Source of the DNA: Flavobacterium sp. ACN6
GTDB taxonomy: Bacteria; Bacteroidota; Bacteroidia; Flavobacteriales; Flavobacteriaceae
Direction of reading: 5' to 3'
Assembly (NCBI RefSeq): GCF_002304005.1
Contig: NZ_MRCQ01000006.1
Span: 62,001 to 126,000, forward strand
Length of the DNA: 64,000 nucleotides
Part shown: in pieces, positions 25,270-34,463 of the stretch
How the letters are laid out: every line of letters begins with the position of its first letter
How positions within the stretch are numbered: position 1 is the first letter of the stretch
Translations under genes and position numbers: made by a program
The notes under the pieces: generated by a model
What the model was told of the DNA's origin: nothing
Seen by the model: the letters and a program-made list of their open reading frames with translations, nothing else
The model's database searches: none

Positions 25270-25583
25270 TATTACTTCCTAAAGTATTACAATACAAAGA
25301 TGCTAACGAATGAAAGATTTTACTTTACAGCATAAAAATGAAACGTTATATAATTCCCATAATAGAATTATTTTGCTTGTTTACCCTTTAAAAATCAAGG
25401 TTTTAATTGATTTTTAAAAGGTGCAAAAAAAAAGAGAAATCTTAGAATTTTCTAAGAGTTCTCTTTTTATAGTAGTATTGCAGACTAATTTTTTTTCTTA
25501 CAATTGTATAAATCGGAGGTTCAGTTTTACTATATAATTATTAGTTCATATATAGATAAGTATAAAACTATAATTTAAAACTT
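25270..25583. other. gap with two stem-loops, the second a terminator
   Basis: TTTAAAAATCAA and TTGATTTTTAAA (about 25388-25417) form a 12-bp stem. At 25425-25468 AGAGAA...CTTAGAA pairs with TTCTAAG...TTCTCT; on the minus strand it runs into a long T-tract, so it terminates the histidine-kinase operon. No gene is seen. Confidence 0.75.
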
Positions 25584-27368
25584 TTAATCGGGAAGAAAAA
25601 CTGTAAACGAAGATCCTTTTCCAATCGTACTATCGGCAGTAATATGTCCTTTATGATTTTCTACGATCTTCTTACAAATCGCTAGTCCAATTCCAGTTCC
25701 TGGATAATCCGTTTTAGAATGAAGGCGCTGAAAAAGAATAAAAATAGTTTCTTTAAACTGCGGGTCAAATCCCATTCCGTTATCTGTGAAAGTTATTTTA
25801 TGAAATTTCTTTACCGATTGCTCTAAGATCTCAGGATAATCAGAAGAATTTACTTTTTCGCTCGAAATAGTAATTTCAGGTTCAACATCGGGACGGCTGT
25901 ATTTTAATGAGTTTCCAATTAAATTGATAAACAACTGCTCAATCTGATATGGAATTACGGCCAGTTTCGGAAGTTTTTCACTTCTAATAACGGCTTTTTT
26001 CTCTTCTATAATTTCAGCAAGTTCAGATTCTGCATTGTCAAGCAGTTCATTTAAATTCATTTTAATAAATTCCTTCTTCGTTGTATTGGTTCTGGAGAAT
26101 AATAGAAGGTCATCAATTAAAACACGCATTCTTTTTGCCGAGCTTTCAATTTTATAAATATAATTTTTTGCACTTTCAGACATAACATCTTTATCGTCAT
26201 CTGAAACTCTCGAAATAAAAGTCTGGATTTTTCGCAGCGGTTCCTGCAAATCGTGACTTGCAACGTGATTGAAAGAAGCCAGTTCTTTATTGCTTTTCTC
26301 TAGTTCTTTATTTCGTTCTTGAAGTTCGATATTTAATAAATGCTCATCTGTGATGTCAAAATTAATTCCAAGTAAAATTTTGCTTCCCTGCTGGTCGGTT
26401 ACAATTTTTCCTGTTGTTTTAAAATAGCGAACTTCATAATCTGCTCGAACAATTTTATAATACACAAATGTTAGCTTCTTTTTATCGACGATTCCGTCCA
26501 TATATTCAGCAAATCTTTCCTTATCATCTGGATGAACAAATTTTAGAAGTGTTGCTTTGTTTGGTACAAAAGATTTTGGTTCGCAGCCCAGCAGACGATA
26601 TTGATTATCAGAATAATCAATTTTATCAGAATCCAAATCCCATTGCCAAGTACTAAAATTACCAATGTTTTCAGATTCGGCGATTAATCCGTTTGAAATT
26701 AAAAGTCTTTTATTGAAAACTTTTAGTCGTTGAAAATCACGGCTGATTTGTCTATATGCCAATAAAATAAAGAGTAATGCCACTAAGAATAAAGAAATCG
26801 AAAAAAGCGGACTTAATGAGATTTCAGAATCATAAATCTTAAGTCTTTTTTTTAGAAAAGTTTTTTCAATATCATTCATTTCATCGACTTTAAAACGAAT
26901 GTTCTCCATTAAAATTCGACCGCCAAACATATGATTGTCTAATTTTCTTTTGTCGTACGTTTTCGGATCGCTGTATTTTAAACAGTTTTCGAAAGACACA
27001 AAACGCTGGGTAATGAGTTTGAAAAGTTTTTGAAGATTGTGCTGTTGCTGCGGATTATCGGCAGTGAGCTTTTTTAAAGTAATAAAAGAAGTATTTACTT
27101 TATCTCGGGAATAAATGTAAGGCGTTAAAAAACGGGCATTGCGAGTGATAATATATCCTCGCTGGCCCGTTTCTGCATCTTTAATAGCCGACATTAATCG
27201 TTCGAGCTGGATGTTGATTTCGTATGTATGCATAACCAGTTTGCTTGATTCGTTCAAGTCCTGATTATGTTTATAAGCGATAGAAGAAAGAAATAACAGA
27301 ATGAAAACTGCGATTACAAAAATAACTCTCAAAGAGTTTGAAGAATTAAAATTTGGGATCCACTTCAT
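25584..27368 (-). CDS. membrane sensor histidine kinase (CHASE3-PAS-HisKA-HATPase)
   Basis: A 594-residue kinase. One membrane helix near 15-32, a CHASE3 sensor region (AIKDAETGQRGYIITRNARF, 56-75), a second helix near 185-205, then a PAS domain with a C-terminal PAC segment (YRLLGCEPKSFVPNKATLLK; DYEVRYFKTTGKIV). The phospho-acceptor is His372 in VASHDLQEPLRKI, a phytochrome-like DHp. The catalytic domain has NLIGNSLKYS, DNGMGFD and GTGIGLAICKKI. It is last in an AraC/receiver/kinase operon, 10 nt after the receiver gene. Confidence 0.95.
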   Translation of the reverse strand: MKWIPNFNSSNSLRVIFVIAVFILLFLSSIAYKHNQDLNESSKLVMHTYEINIQLERLMSAIKDAETGQRGYIITRNARFLTPYIYSRDKVNTSFITLKKLTADNPQQQHNLQKLFKLITQRFVSFENCLKYSDPKTYDKRKLDNHMFGGRILMENIRFKVDEMNDIEKTFLKKRLKIYDSEISLSPLFSISLFLVALLFILLAYRQISRDFQRLKVFNKRLLISNGLIAESENIGNFSTWQWDLDSDKIDYSDNQYRLLGCEPKSFVPNKATLLKFVHPDDKERFAEYMDGIVDKKKLTFVYYKIVRADYEVRYFKTTGKIVTDQQGSKILLGINFDITDEHLLNIELQERNKELEKSNKELASFNHVASHDLQEPLRKIQTFISRVSDDDKDVMSESAKNYIYKIESSAKRMRVLIDDLLLFSRTNTTKKEFIKMNLNELLDNAESELAEIIEEKKAVIRSEKLPKLAVIPYQIEQLFINLIGNSLKYSRPDVEPEITISSEKVNSSDYPEILEQSVKKFHKITFTDNGMGFDPQFKETIFILFQRLHSKTDYPGTGIGLAICKKIVENHKGHITADSTIGKGSSFTVFLPD

Positions 27369-27378
27369 TGGTATGCTC

Positions 27379-27828
27379 TTATTTTAGTCGCAGCAAGAAA
27401 TTATCACGGTTTAAACCTGAAGTATGATAATGCCAGTTTACGGTCACGACTTCATTAATTATTTTTTTTAATGTGTTAAAATCACTTGGTTTCTTGATGT
27501 AAATATTAGCACCTTGAATGAAGGTATCTTCGATATCTTCCTCAGAAGAAGAAGTAGAGTAGATCGCAATGATTATATCTTTAAGATGATCCGTTTTTTT
27601 GATTTCGATTAAACATTCTTTACCTGTTTTTTTAGGCATATTTAAATCGAGAAACAAAATATCCGGAAGTTTATTATCTGTGTTCATTAAATGCTCCATT
27701 AGCTGCATCCCATCATGTACGAAATTTACATTTGTTTGGATTTTTATTTCTTCAAAAGCGTCCTTGAAGAAAAGACGATCATCTTCATCATCATCAGCTA
27801 GTAAAATGTGTAATGCGTTTTTCTGCAT
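27379..27828 (-). CDS. single-domain response regulator (Rcp1-like)
   Basis: A 149-residue receiver. The acidic cluster DDDEDDR (about 12-18), phospho-acceptor Asp in ILFLDLNMPKKTGKE (near 61), Thr/Ser in AIYSTSSSEED and Lys in IYIKKPSDF are all present, with no output domain. This matches the CheY-like Rcp1 type that pairs with phytochrome-like kinases, and the kinase gene follows at once. It probably receives phosphate from that kinase. Confidence 0.92.
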   Translation of the reverse strand: MQKNALHILLADDDEDDRLFFKDAFEEIKIQTNVNFVHDGMQLMEHLMNTDNKLPDILFLDLNMPKKTGKECLIEIKKTDHLKDIIIAIYSTSSSEEDIEDTFIQGANIYIKKPSDFNTLKKIINEVVTVNWHYHTSGLNRDNFLLRLK

Positions 27829-27852
27829 TTGATTGCGGTATTTAGGTTTTTT

Positions 27853-28404
27853 TTATTTTAAATTTTCTCTTCTTTTTTTAATAATTCTCTGAAAAGCAGA
27901 CGGAGTAATTCCGGTTGTGTTTTTAAACTGCGTACTCAAATGGGCTACACTGGAGTAATTTAGTAAAAAAGCTATTTCGGTCAAACTCATTTCATTGATA
28001 ATAATCAATTGTTTTGCTCTTTCGATTTTCTGTAAAATAATAAAGTTTTCTATAGAAGAATAAGTTACTTCTGAGAAAACATTTGATAAATAGCCGTAAC
28101 TGTGGTTTAACTTTTCAGCTAAAAACACAGAACTTTTATAATTATTACTGTCATCCATAAAAACAAGTTCGATGATGGCATCTTTTATTTTTTGGACTAA
28201 TACACTTTTTTGATTTTCAACTACTTCAAAGCCGCACGGAGTTAATTTTTGTTTTAATTTCTCCAGCGCTTCAGCATCAATGTTGTCTTCAATCTCAATT
28301 TCTCCAAACCCTAATGTTGTAAAATTTATATTATTTTGTTCTAGGTTTTGTTTTAAATATAGAGAGCAGATCGTGTTAATGTCGAACTTTATAAATAGTT
28401 TCAT
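27853..28404 (-). CDS. AraC-type transcriptional regulator, 183 residues
   Basis: A 183-residue protein whose C-terminal 100 residues are an AraC helix-turn-helix pair: IERAKQLIIINEMSLTEIAF (first HTH) and YSSVAHLSTQFKNTTGITPS (second HTH). The N-terminal 80 residues (LYLKQNLEQNNINFTTLGFG) resemble the small ACT-like/ferredoxin-like domain found in many Bacteroidota AraC proteins. First gene of the AraC/receiver/kinase operon, 24 nt before the receiver gene. A likely target is the adjacent stress genes. Confidence 0.88.
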   Translation of the reverse strand: MKLFIKFDINTICSLYLKQNLEQNNINFTTLGFGEIEIEDNIDAEALEKLKQKLTPCGFEVVENQKSVLVQKIKDAIIELVFMDDSNNYKSSVFLAEKLNHSYGYLSNVFSEVTYSSIENFIILQKIERAKQLIIINEMSLTEIAFLLNYSSVAHLSTQFKNTTGITPSAFQRIIKKRRENLK

Positions 28405-28510
28405 TTTATAGAAATTTGGTTAAAGATACTTATTTTATTTGGTGTTTTTGCTTAAAAAAAGATTAGAATTACAAGATAAATGCATTTTAAAACAAAATTA
28501 TCAAAAAAAT

Positions 28511-28541
28511 ACCGTCTAATATTTTTTACTAGACGGTATTT
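28511..28541 (-). terminator. terminator of csbD
   Basis: ACCGTCTA (28511-28518) and TAGACGGT (28530-28537) form an 8-bp stem; on the minus strand a T-run follows. It lies just downstream of the CsbD stop. Confidence 0.8.
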
Positions 28542-28561
28542 CCTGATTGAGTTGCAAGGAT

Positions 28562-28747
28562 TTACAAATCTGACAGGATCTGATGAAATTCTTCTTTAGT
28601 TTTACCTAATTTTTGCTGCAGTTTTCCGTACATTTCGTCTTCTTTTCCTTCAGCAAACATTAAATCATCATCTGTTAATTCAGCATATTTTTGTTTTAAT
28701 TTTCCTTTTAACTCATTCCAGTTTCCTTTTATCTCTGTAGTATTCAT
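28562..28747 (-). CDS. CsbD-family stress protein
   Basis: A 61-residue protein with the CsbD pattern: [20 protein letters not shown] and [20 protein letters not shown], then [15 protein letters not shown]. It is highly charged, helical and small. CsbD proteins are abundant general stress proteins of unknown activity. It has its own terminator and lies between the AraC operon and Dps. Confidence 0.9.
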   Translation of the reverse strand: MNTTEIKGNWNELKGKLKQKYAELTDDDLMFAEGKEDEMYGKLQQKLGKTKEEFHQILSDL

Positions 28748-28852
28748 GATATTTTTTGTTTGTTGTTATTAATAATGTAAAGTTCCAAATTATCAAACAG
28801 CTTCTGTTACATTAATTTCATCTACTGCTGCATAATTTTCATTTTACATTTT

Positions 28853-29326
28853 TTAAACTTGATATCTTCTTAAGATCCAAGCCATTTTTTCGTGCTCCTG
28901 CAATAGTCCTGTTACGAAATCTGCAGATCCTGCATCATTTGTTTCATTTTCAAAAACAGGAATGTAATCTCTAAATTCAGTTACCAATTGCTCATGGTTT
29001 TCTAAAAGTTCCGATAACATATGTTTTTGCGAAGCATATTCTTTTGGAGATTCTTTAAGAGTCGAATTGTCTATAAACTCTTTCATTGTTCCAATTGTTT
29101 TTTCTCCAAGCTGGCTGATGCGTTCTGCAACTTCATCAATATTAGCTTCAAGAATTCTGTATTGATCTTCAAATAATTTATGTAATTCCATGAAGCTATT
29201 TCCTGAAATGTTCCAGTGAAATTTTCTTGTTTTTACATATAATGTCATTTCGTTAGATAAAATCGTGGCTAGTATAGTGGCGCTCTTCTTTAAGTTTTTT
29301 GGAGAGATTCCGATATTTGGGCTCAT
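28853..29326 (-). CDS. dps: Dps family ferritin-like DNA-protection protein
   Basis: A 157-residue protein with the Dps ferroxidase residues at the expected spacing: His37 (RKFHWNISG), His49 (FMELHKLFEDQY), Asp64 and Glu68 (ANIDEVAERI). A dodecamer that oxidises and stores iron and protects DNA against peroxide is expected. The N-terminus is short, so DNA binding by a basic tail is uncertain. It lies beside CsbD and the YtxH operon; catalase is 5 kb away. Confidence 0.93.
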   Translation of the reverse strand: MSPNIGISPKNLKKSATILATILSNEMTLYVKTRKFHWNISGNSFMELHKLFEDQYRILEANIDEVAERISQLGEKTIGTMKEFIDNSTLKESPKEYASQKHMLSELLENHEQLVTEFRDYIPVFENETNDAGSADFVTGLLQEHEKMAWILRRYQV

Positions 29327-29501
29327 AATTGTCTTAATTTTAAGATTTTTACAAAGATAATCTCATTTTAGATTTTTTCATTACACAATTTTTCAGAGTT
29401 GTTACAGGAATTCAATGTTTATTGGAAATTAAGATAATTAATTCATTTTTATCATTCAGAATTCATAATCAACCATTAATAACATTTACAATTATAATTT
29501 G

Positions 29502-29509
29502 TAATTTTG
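29502..29509 (+). promoter_or_regulatory. -7 box of pyrF
   Basis: TAATTTTG fits TAnnTTTG and places the transcript start near 29515. That is downstream of an in-frame upstream start at 29422 but upstream of the ATG at 29530, and so supports 29530. Confidence 0.45.
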
Positions 29510-29529
29510 GCACACTAGCAAAATACAAC

Positions 29530-30363
29530 ATGACAACACAACAACTACACGAACAAATTCTTCAAAAAAAATCATTCTTATGCGTTGGTTTAGATCCGGA
29601 TCTAGATAAAATGCCGCAACATTTATTAGAAACAGAAGATCCAATTTTTGAATTTAATAAAGCAATTATAGATGCAACTCACGATTTAACCGTTGGTTAT
29701 AAGCCCAATACCGCTTTTTTTGAAGCATACGGAATCAAAGGATGGATGTCGCTGCAGAAAACTATTAATTACATCAATGAAAAGTATCCTGAAATATTCA
29801 CCATCGCCGATGCAAAACGAGGTGATATTGGAAATACTTCAAGTATGTATGCAAAAGCATTTTTTGAAGACTTAAATTTTGATAGTGTAACCGTTGCCCC
29901 ATACATGGGAAAAGATTCTGTTGAGCCGTTTTTGGCTTTCGAAAATAAACATACTATAATGTTAGCATTAACTTCAAATGAAGGTGCTTTTGATTTTCAG
30001 ACTTTAACGACTAACGGAACCCAAGGCGAAGCAAAAGAATTATACAAACAGGTTTTGGAAACTTCTAAAACATGGAAAAACAGCGAAAATTTAATGTACG
30101 TTGTAGGCGCTACAAAAGCTGAATATTTTGCTGAAATCAGAAAAATTGTTCCAGATAGTTTCTTACTAGTTCCAGGAATCGGCGCTCAAGGCGGCAGTTT
30201 ATCCGAAGTTTGTAAATACGGAATGAATGATAAAATTGGTCTTTTGGTAAATTCTGCAAGAGCAATTATCTACGCTTCAAAAGGAACCGACTTCGCTGAA
30301 AAGGCTAGGGAAGAAGCTTTATCTGTGCAAAAAGAAATGGCTTTTATTATTGCTAATAAATAA
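29530..30363 (+). CDS. pyrF: orotidine 5'-phosphate decarboxylase
   Basis: A 277-residue OMP decarboxylase that makes UMP, the last step of pyrimidine synthesis. The start [20 protein letters not shown] and LDPDLDKMP are typical of the type 2 (long) family of Bacteroidota. The catalytic [11 protein letters not shown] motif is at about 96-106, and [12 protein letters not shown] and [12 protein letters not shown] follow. The frame continues upstream to 29422, but the -7 box at 29502 argues for the ATG at 29530. A metal-chelate binding protein follows 64 nt later. Confidence 0.95.
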   Translation: MTTQQLHEQILQKKSFLCVGLDPDLDKMPQHLLETEDPIFEFNKAIIDATHDLTVGYKPNTAFFEAYGIKGWMSLQKTINYINEKYPEIFTIADAKRGDIGNTSSMYAKAFFEDLNFDSVTVAPYMGKDSVEPFLAFENKHTIMLALTSNEGAFDFQTLTTNGTQGEAKELYKQVLETSKTWKNSENLMYVVGATKAEYFAEIRKIVPDSFLLVPGIGAQGGSLSEVCKYGMNDKIGLLVNSARAIIYASKGTDFAEKAREEALSVQKEMAFIIANK

Positions 30364-30376
30364 AAGTTTTCAGTTT

Positions 30377-30409
30377 CAGTATTCAGTCCCAATTGAAGAC
30401 TGAATACTG
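30377..30409. terminator. 12-bp stem-loop between pyrF and the binding-protein gene
   Basis: CAGTATTCAGTC (30377-30388) and GACTGAATACTG (30398-30409) are fully complementary around a 9-nt loop. A third copy of the half-site lies at 30419-30427. No T-run follows, so it may be a processing or attenuation hairpin rather than a strong terminator. Confidence 0.5.
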
Positions 30410-30427
30410 AGACTGGGACTGAATACT

Positions 30428-31234
30428 ATGAAACAGTTAACAGATCAAATAGGAACCGTCCATTCTTTTGAAAATGCTCCAAAACGCATAATTTCTTTAG
30501 TGCCTTCGCAAACTGAATTGTTATATGATTTAGGTTTGGAAGAGAAAATCATCGGAATTACGAAGTTTTGTGTGCATCCGTTTCATTTTAAATCAACTAA
30601 AAAGATTGTCGGCGGAACGAAGAAAATTCATTTCGAAAAAATAAAGCTTTTACAGCCCGATATTATCATTTGTAATAAAGAAGAAAATACAGAAGAAATC
30701 GTAAAACAATTACAGGAAATTTGTCCAGTTTGGGTTACGAACATTATTTCTGTTGAAGATAATTTTCAGATGATTTCAGACTTCGGACAATTATTCAATT
30801 GCAGAACCGAAGCTCAAAGGTGGAATGACAAATTGGCTTTCGCCTTGAGCGATTTCAACAATTACATCAAAGACATTCCGTCAAAAAAAGCAGCGTATTT
30901 TATTTGGAAAAACCCGTATATGGCTGCGGGAAATGATACTTATATAAATGAATTATTAAATCTCAATCATTTTAAAAACATCTACGAGGATAAAGGGCGT
31001 TATCCTGAAATCGAACTAAAAAAAATGCGTTTAGAAGGCGATCCTGATATTGTTTTCCTTTCTTCGGAACCATATCCTTTTAAAGAAGAAGATGCTTTTG
31101 AGATAGGCAGATTTACGCATCACGCCAAAACTGTTTTCGTTGACGGCGAAATGTTCTCTTGGCATGGCAGCCGATTATTAAAGGCTTTTCCGTACTTTAA
31201 AATACTACATGAGAGACTAAATTCCAATTTTTAA
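30428..31234 (+). CDS. BtuF/FepB-like helical-backbone metal-chelate binding protein
   Basis: A 268-residue protein with the BtuF-type fold: AFD start PKRIISLVPSQTELLYDLGL, a VGGTKKIHFEKIKLLQPDII hinge region, and a C-terminal domain ending HGSRLLKAFPYFKILHER. It lacks a signal peptide, so it is probably cytosolic, unlike periplasmic ABC binding proteins; short versions like this occur widely in Bacteroidota. No permease or ATPase is next to it and no cobalamin riboswitch was seen. Ligand (cobalamin or siderophore) unknown. Confidence 0.75.
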   Translation: MKQLTDQIGTVHSFENAPKRIISLVPSQTELLYDLGLEEKIIGITKFCVHPFHFKSTKKIVGGTKKIHFEKIKLLQPDIIICNKEENTEEIVKQLQEICPVWVTNIISVEDNFQMISDFGQLFNCRTEAQRWNDKLAFALSDFNNYIKDIPSKKAAYFIWKNPYMAAGNDTYINELLNLNHFKNIYEDKGRYPEIELKKMRLEGDPDIVFLSSEPYPFKEEDAFEIGRFTHHAKTVFVDGEMFSWHGSRLLKAFPYFKILHERLNSNF

Positions 31235-31524
31235 ATTGCTTCGCCTGTTCGCATTCGCTCGAGCCCAAATTCCAAGTTACCAAACTGTGAACATAATTTT
31301 ACCGCAAAGTCCGCAAAGTTTTTTTTAAGTATTAAGTTTTTATAAAAAAAAGTAAAGTTCGCAAAGCTTTGTATTGATTTAACTTTGCGAACTTTGCCTG
31401 CTTATTATATAAAATAAACCTTTGCGAATCTTTGCGAAAAATCTTTGTGAACTTTGCGGTAAAATATCTCGCTTTTTTATTTAAAAATTAATTAAGCGAA
31501 CTTCTAAATTCTATAGGCGAAACG
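31216..31524. repeat. direct duplication, copy A
   Basis: About 309 bp, repeated with few differences at 31545-31847 (offset about 329, drifting to 323 through small indels). Copy A begins inside the last codons of the binding-protein gene and ends in a sequence matching the last 13 or so codons of the AraC gene 31811-32731. Its centre holds ACCGCAAAG...CTTTGCGGT inverted repeats that can fold into a long stem. Confidence 0.85.
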
Positions 31525-31544
31525 ACTATACAAAAGACTGAAAA

Positions 31545-31847
31545 ACTAAATTCCAATTTTTAAATTGCTTCGCCTGTTCGCATTCGCTCGAGCCAAAATT
31601 CCAAGTTGCCAAACTGTGAACATAATTTTACCGCAAAGTCCGCAAAGTTTTTTTTAGTATTAAGTTTTTTTTTTAAAGTAAAGTTCGCAAAGCTTTGTAT
31701 TGATTTGACTTTACGAACTTTGCCTGCTTATTATATAAAATAAACTTTGCGAATCTTTGCGAAAAATCTTTGCGAACTTTGCGGTAAAATATTTCGCTTT
31801 TATTTAAAAATTAATTAAAAGAACTTCTAAATTCTAAAGGAGAAACG
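31545..31847. repeat. direct duplication, copy B
   Basis: Second copy of the unit at 31216-31524. It begins with the ACTAAATTCCAATTTTTAA of the binding-protein 3' end (now a remnant) and runs into the real AraC C-terminus. The AAAGTCCGCAAAG / CTTTGCGAACTTTGCGG arms are conserved, and related strings are at 33945-34060, 50896-51060 and 51888-52020. Confidence 0.85.
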
Positions 31848-32731
31848 TTGGTCTTACTCTTAAATAATTTATTAAACGACTGCGGATATTCAAAACCCAA
31901 TTGATATGCCGTTTCGCTTACACTCAACGAGGTAGTTGTCAGTAATTCTTTTGCTTTTTCGATAATTTTATTATGAATGTGATGCTGCGTACTTTGACCC
32001 GTTAAAGAACGTAACATATCACTCAGATAATTAGGAGAAACATTCAGTTCATCTGAAATATAAGCCACCGTTGGCAATCCGAATTTTTGTACTTTATCGC
32101 CTTCAAAATAATTGGACAATAAAGTTTCTAACTTCGTTAAAAGCGTATTATTGGCACTTTTACGCGTAATAAATTGTCGGTTGTAAAAACGGTTGCAATA
32201 ATTCAGAAGCAATTCGATATGCGAAATCATCACATCCTGACTAAAAGCATCGATCGAAGAGCAATATTCTTGTTCGATGTTTTTCATAATTCCTGTAATC
32301 ATTGCTTGTTCTTTATCAGAAAGATGCAAAGCTTCGCTCACAGCGTACGAAAAATAGCCATAATCTTTTATGTTTTTGGCTAAAGCATAATTTTGCATAA
32401 AATCTGGATGAATTACTAACATAGCTCCATAAACGGCTGTGTCAACACTAACTTCTGTTGAGATTACTTGTCCCGGCGACATAAAAGTCATAACACCTTC
32501 ATCAAAATCATAAGTGTTTTGTCCGTATTTCATTTTTCCCGTAAAACCTTTTTTGATGCAAACGGTGTAAAAAGAATAAACGACACTTTTCAGGTTATCA
32601 TCAAAATGACAGGTTATTTTACTTAAATCAACAAAACTCACCAAGGGATGTTCCGGTTTTGGAATTTTAAGCAAAGAATGTAATTCTGAAATAGATTGGA
32701 TCGGATACGGAATATAAATTTCTTTTTTCAT
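31811..32731 (-). CDS. AraC-type regulator, 306 residues
   Basis: A 306-residue protein with an N-terminal cupin-like ligand part (YPIQSISELHSLLKIPKPEH; QNTYDFDEGVMTFMSPGQVI) and a C-terminal AraC DNA-binding domain (YISDELNVSPNYLSDMLRSL; VSETAYQLGFEYPQSFNKLF; KTNVSPLEFR). It lies 75 nt downstream of the aldo/keto reductase on the same strand, so it may be cotranscribed with that gene or regulate it. Its last codons lie inside duplication copy B. Confidence 0.9.
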   Translation of the reverse strand: MKKEIYIPYPIQSISELHSLLKIPKPEHPLVSFVDLSKITCHFDDNLKSVVYSFYTVCIKKGFTGKMKYGQNTYDFDEGVMTFMSPGQVISTEVSVDTAVYGAMLVIHPDFMQNYALAKNIKDYGYFSYAVSEALHLSDKEQAMITGIMKNIEQEYCSSIDAFSQDVMISHIELLLNYCNRFYNRQFITRKSANNTLLTKLETLLSNYFEGDKVQKFGLPTVAYISDELNVSPNYLSDMLRSLTGQSTQHHIHNKIIEKAKELLTTTSLSVSETAYQLGFEYPQSFNKLFKSKTNVSPLEFRSSFN

Positions 32732-32806
32732 GACGAAATAATTAAAGAATATAAAAGAGGAAAAGCTATCGTAAAGATAACTTTTCCAAAGTAATTAGTT
32801 AAGTTA

Positions 32807-33814
32807 TTATTTATCGATTCCCGCCATATTAGCATCATCATATCGCGCACCCGTTTGAGTACCAAGCGGAATAATAGTTTCTAAATGATTCATTTCTTCT
32901 GGAGTTAAAACCATTTGTGCTGCAGCAATATTTTGTTCTACATATTTGACGCGTTTTGTTCCCGGAATTGATAGAATGTTTTTTGATGCAATCCACGAAA
33001 GTGCCAATTGAGAAGCAGTAATTTGTTTTTCGCTTGCCATCTTCTGAATTTCATTAACCAACTCTATATTTTTATAAAATTGCTCTCCCTGAAAACGTGG
33101 AATTGATTTTCTGAAATCAGTATCATCAAAATCGTCTGGACTTTTTATATCTCCTGAAATGAATCCTCTTCCAAGCGGTGAATAAGCTACAAATCCAATT
33201 CCTAATTCGTTTAAGGTGTCTAAGATTCCAGCTTCTTCAACCGTTCTTTCAAACAAAGAATATTCTGTTTGAACAGCAGTCAGTGCGTGAATTTTATGAG
33301 CTTTCCGAATCGTTTCAGACGAAACTTCAGATAAGCCGATATAACCTACTTTTCCTTCTTTTACCAATTCAGCCATTGCTTCAATTGTTTCTTCAATCGG
33401 AGTATTTGGATCAAGGCGATGTAAATAATAAAGATCAATGTAATCTGTTCCTAAGTTTTTTAGGGAACGTTCGACAGCTTTCTTTACATACTCTTTTGTA
33501 CCGTTAAAATTCCAAGTTAACTTTTCGTTATCATCAATTTCGTAGCCAAATTTTGTAGCAATATTATAAGCATTACGATTGCCTTTAATCGCTTTTGCAA
33601 TTAATCGTTCGTTATGCAAAGGTCCGTACAAATCTGCGGTGTCCAAAAAGTTTCCACCCAATTCAAGCGAACGGTGAATGGTTGCAATAGCTTCTTTTTC
33701 ATCGGCTTTGCCATAAATATCCATTCCGGCAATCTGTGTCATTCCCATACATCCTAAACCAATGTTAGGCACAACAAGTCCTTGACTTCCTAAATTTATT
33801 TTTTTTACACTCAT
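32807..33814 (-). CDS. aldo/keto reductase
   Basis: A 335-residue NADPH-dependent oxidoreductase of the AKR TIM-barrel family. The catalytic tetrad is present: Asp58 and Tyr63 in FLDTADLYG, Lys88 in IATKFGY and His132 in YYLHRLD. The coenzyme site is shown by FVAYSPLGRGF and SIPGTKRVKYVEQN. It is similar in layout to AKR13-type reductases. Substrate unknown. It is paired with the AraC regulator downstream. Confidence 0.92.
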   Translation of the reverse strand: MSVKKINLGSQGLVVPNIGLGCMGMTQIAGMDIYGKADEKEAIATIHRSLELGGNFLDTADLYGPLHNERLIAKAIKGNRNAYNIATKFGYEIDDNEKLTWNFNGTKEYVKKAVERSLKNLGTDYIDLYYLHRLDPNTPIEETIEAMAELVKEGKVGYIGLSEVSSETIRKAHKIHALTAVQTEYSLFERTVEEAGILDTLNELGIGFVAYSPLGRGFISGDIKSPDDFDDTDFRKSIPRFQGEQFYKNIELVNEIQKMASEKQITASQLALSWIASKNILSIPGTKRVKYVEQNIAAAQMVLTPEEMNHLETIIPLGTQTGARYDDANMAGIDK

Positions 33815-34393
33815 AACTTTTGTCTTAAATTTTAGTTTGAAAATTATAAAGCAAAGATCTATGAGTAATAGTTTTATAAAGTATCTAAATCTCGTGTAGT
33901 TGTATCCAAAATGAAGAAAAGGGTATAATTGTTTTGAGTTTAATTTTACCGCAGAGTTTCACAGAGTTTTCACTGAGATCCAAAAAGTTTGCTATTTCTT
34001 TTATTTTATGAGAAAACAAGTTTACAAGTTTTGTGTTGATCAAGCTTTGCGAACTTTCTATTTTATACATAACCCCAAACAGAAAAACTTTGTGCTCTTT
34101 ACAATAAAAATTAAGCTCAAAGCAAATTAACCTGAAACTTTAAACCTGAAACAAGAAAACCAAAACTTAATATAAAAAAGAATGCCGGCATCTCGAAGAC
34201 GCCGGCATCATTTAACTAACCAAAACCAAAATAATAAATAACCAGTTTATTACATTACAAATGTCCGACATATATCAATCTTATGCTGTTAAGGTTTTGT
34301 TATTACTTTGTTGATCATAAGTTAAGATTTGTAAAATACGCGTTTTGAGCATTCTGCAGTATTAAATAATTTTTGTTTATTAAAATATAATAA
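33815..34393. other. gap upstream of catalase with hairpin and decayed repeat
   Basis: 33945-34060 holds an ACCGCAGAGTTTCACAGAG...CTTTGCGAACTTTC string related to the GCAAAG repeat family. 34185-34210 is a hairpin (ATGCCGGC...GCCGGCAT, about 11-nt loop); on the minus strand it is followed by a T-run, so it looks like a terminator facing away from catalase, though no minus-strand gene precedes it. Frames here (for example 33885-34070 minus) are not convincing. Confidence 0.5.
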
Positions 34394-34421
34394 CAATCAA
34401 TTTTGTTTATTAAATTGATTG
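34394..34421. promoter_or_regulatory. 10-bp perfect palindrome in the catalase promoter
   Basis: CAATCAATTT (34394-34403) and AAATTGATTG (34412-34421) are perfectly complementary around an 8-nt spacer. The site ends 11 nt before a TATATTTG -7 box (34433-34440), so a bound regulator would overlap the -33 region. Confidence 0.55.
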
Positions 34422-34432
34422 TTTTTTGTTTG

Positions 34433-34440
34433 TATATTTG
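34433..34440 (+). promoter_or_regulatory. -7 box of the catalase gene
   Basis: TATATTTG matches TAnnTTTG. The nearest TTG (34415-34417) is only 15 nt away, so an activator may be needed. The ATG follows at 34464. Confidence 0.5.
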
Positions 34441-34463
34441 ATAAAACATTAAAAATCAGCAAT

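Noticed and set aside
29422..29529. N-terminal extension of pyrF (36 residues) from an upstream start
   Set aside because: The extension is Ile/Asn-rich with no family similarity, and a -7 box at 29502-29509 puts the transcript start after it. The ATG at 29530 gives the normal beginning of the enzyme.
30364..30427. Cobalamin riboswitch before the BtuF-like gene
   Set aside because: The gap is only 64 nt and shows a simple stem-loop; no B12 box was recognised.
33885..34070. Minus-strand 61-residue frame before catalase
   Set aside because: It spans a decayed GCAAAG-type repeat and has no domain or conserved pattern.
34419..34463. N-terminal extension of catalase (15 residues)
   Set aside because: It overlaps the palindrome and the -7 box. 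The ATG at 34464 gives the expected length.
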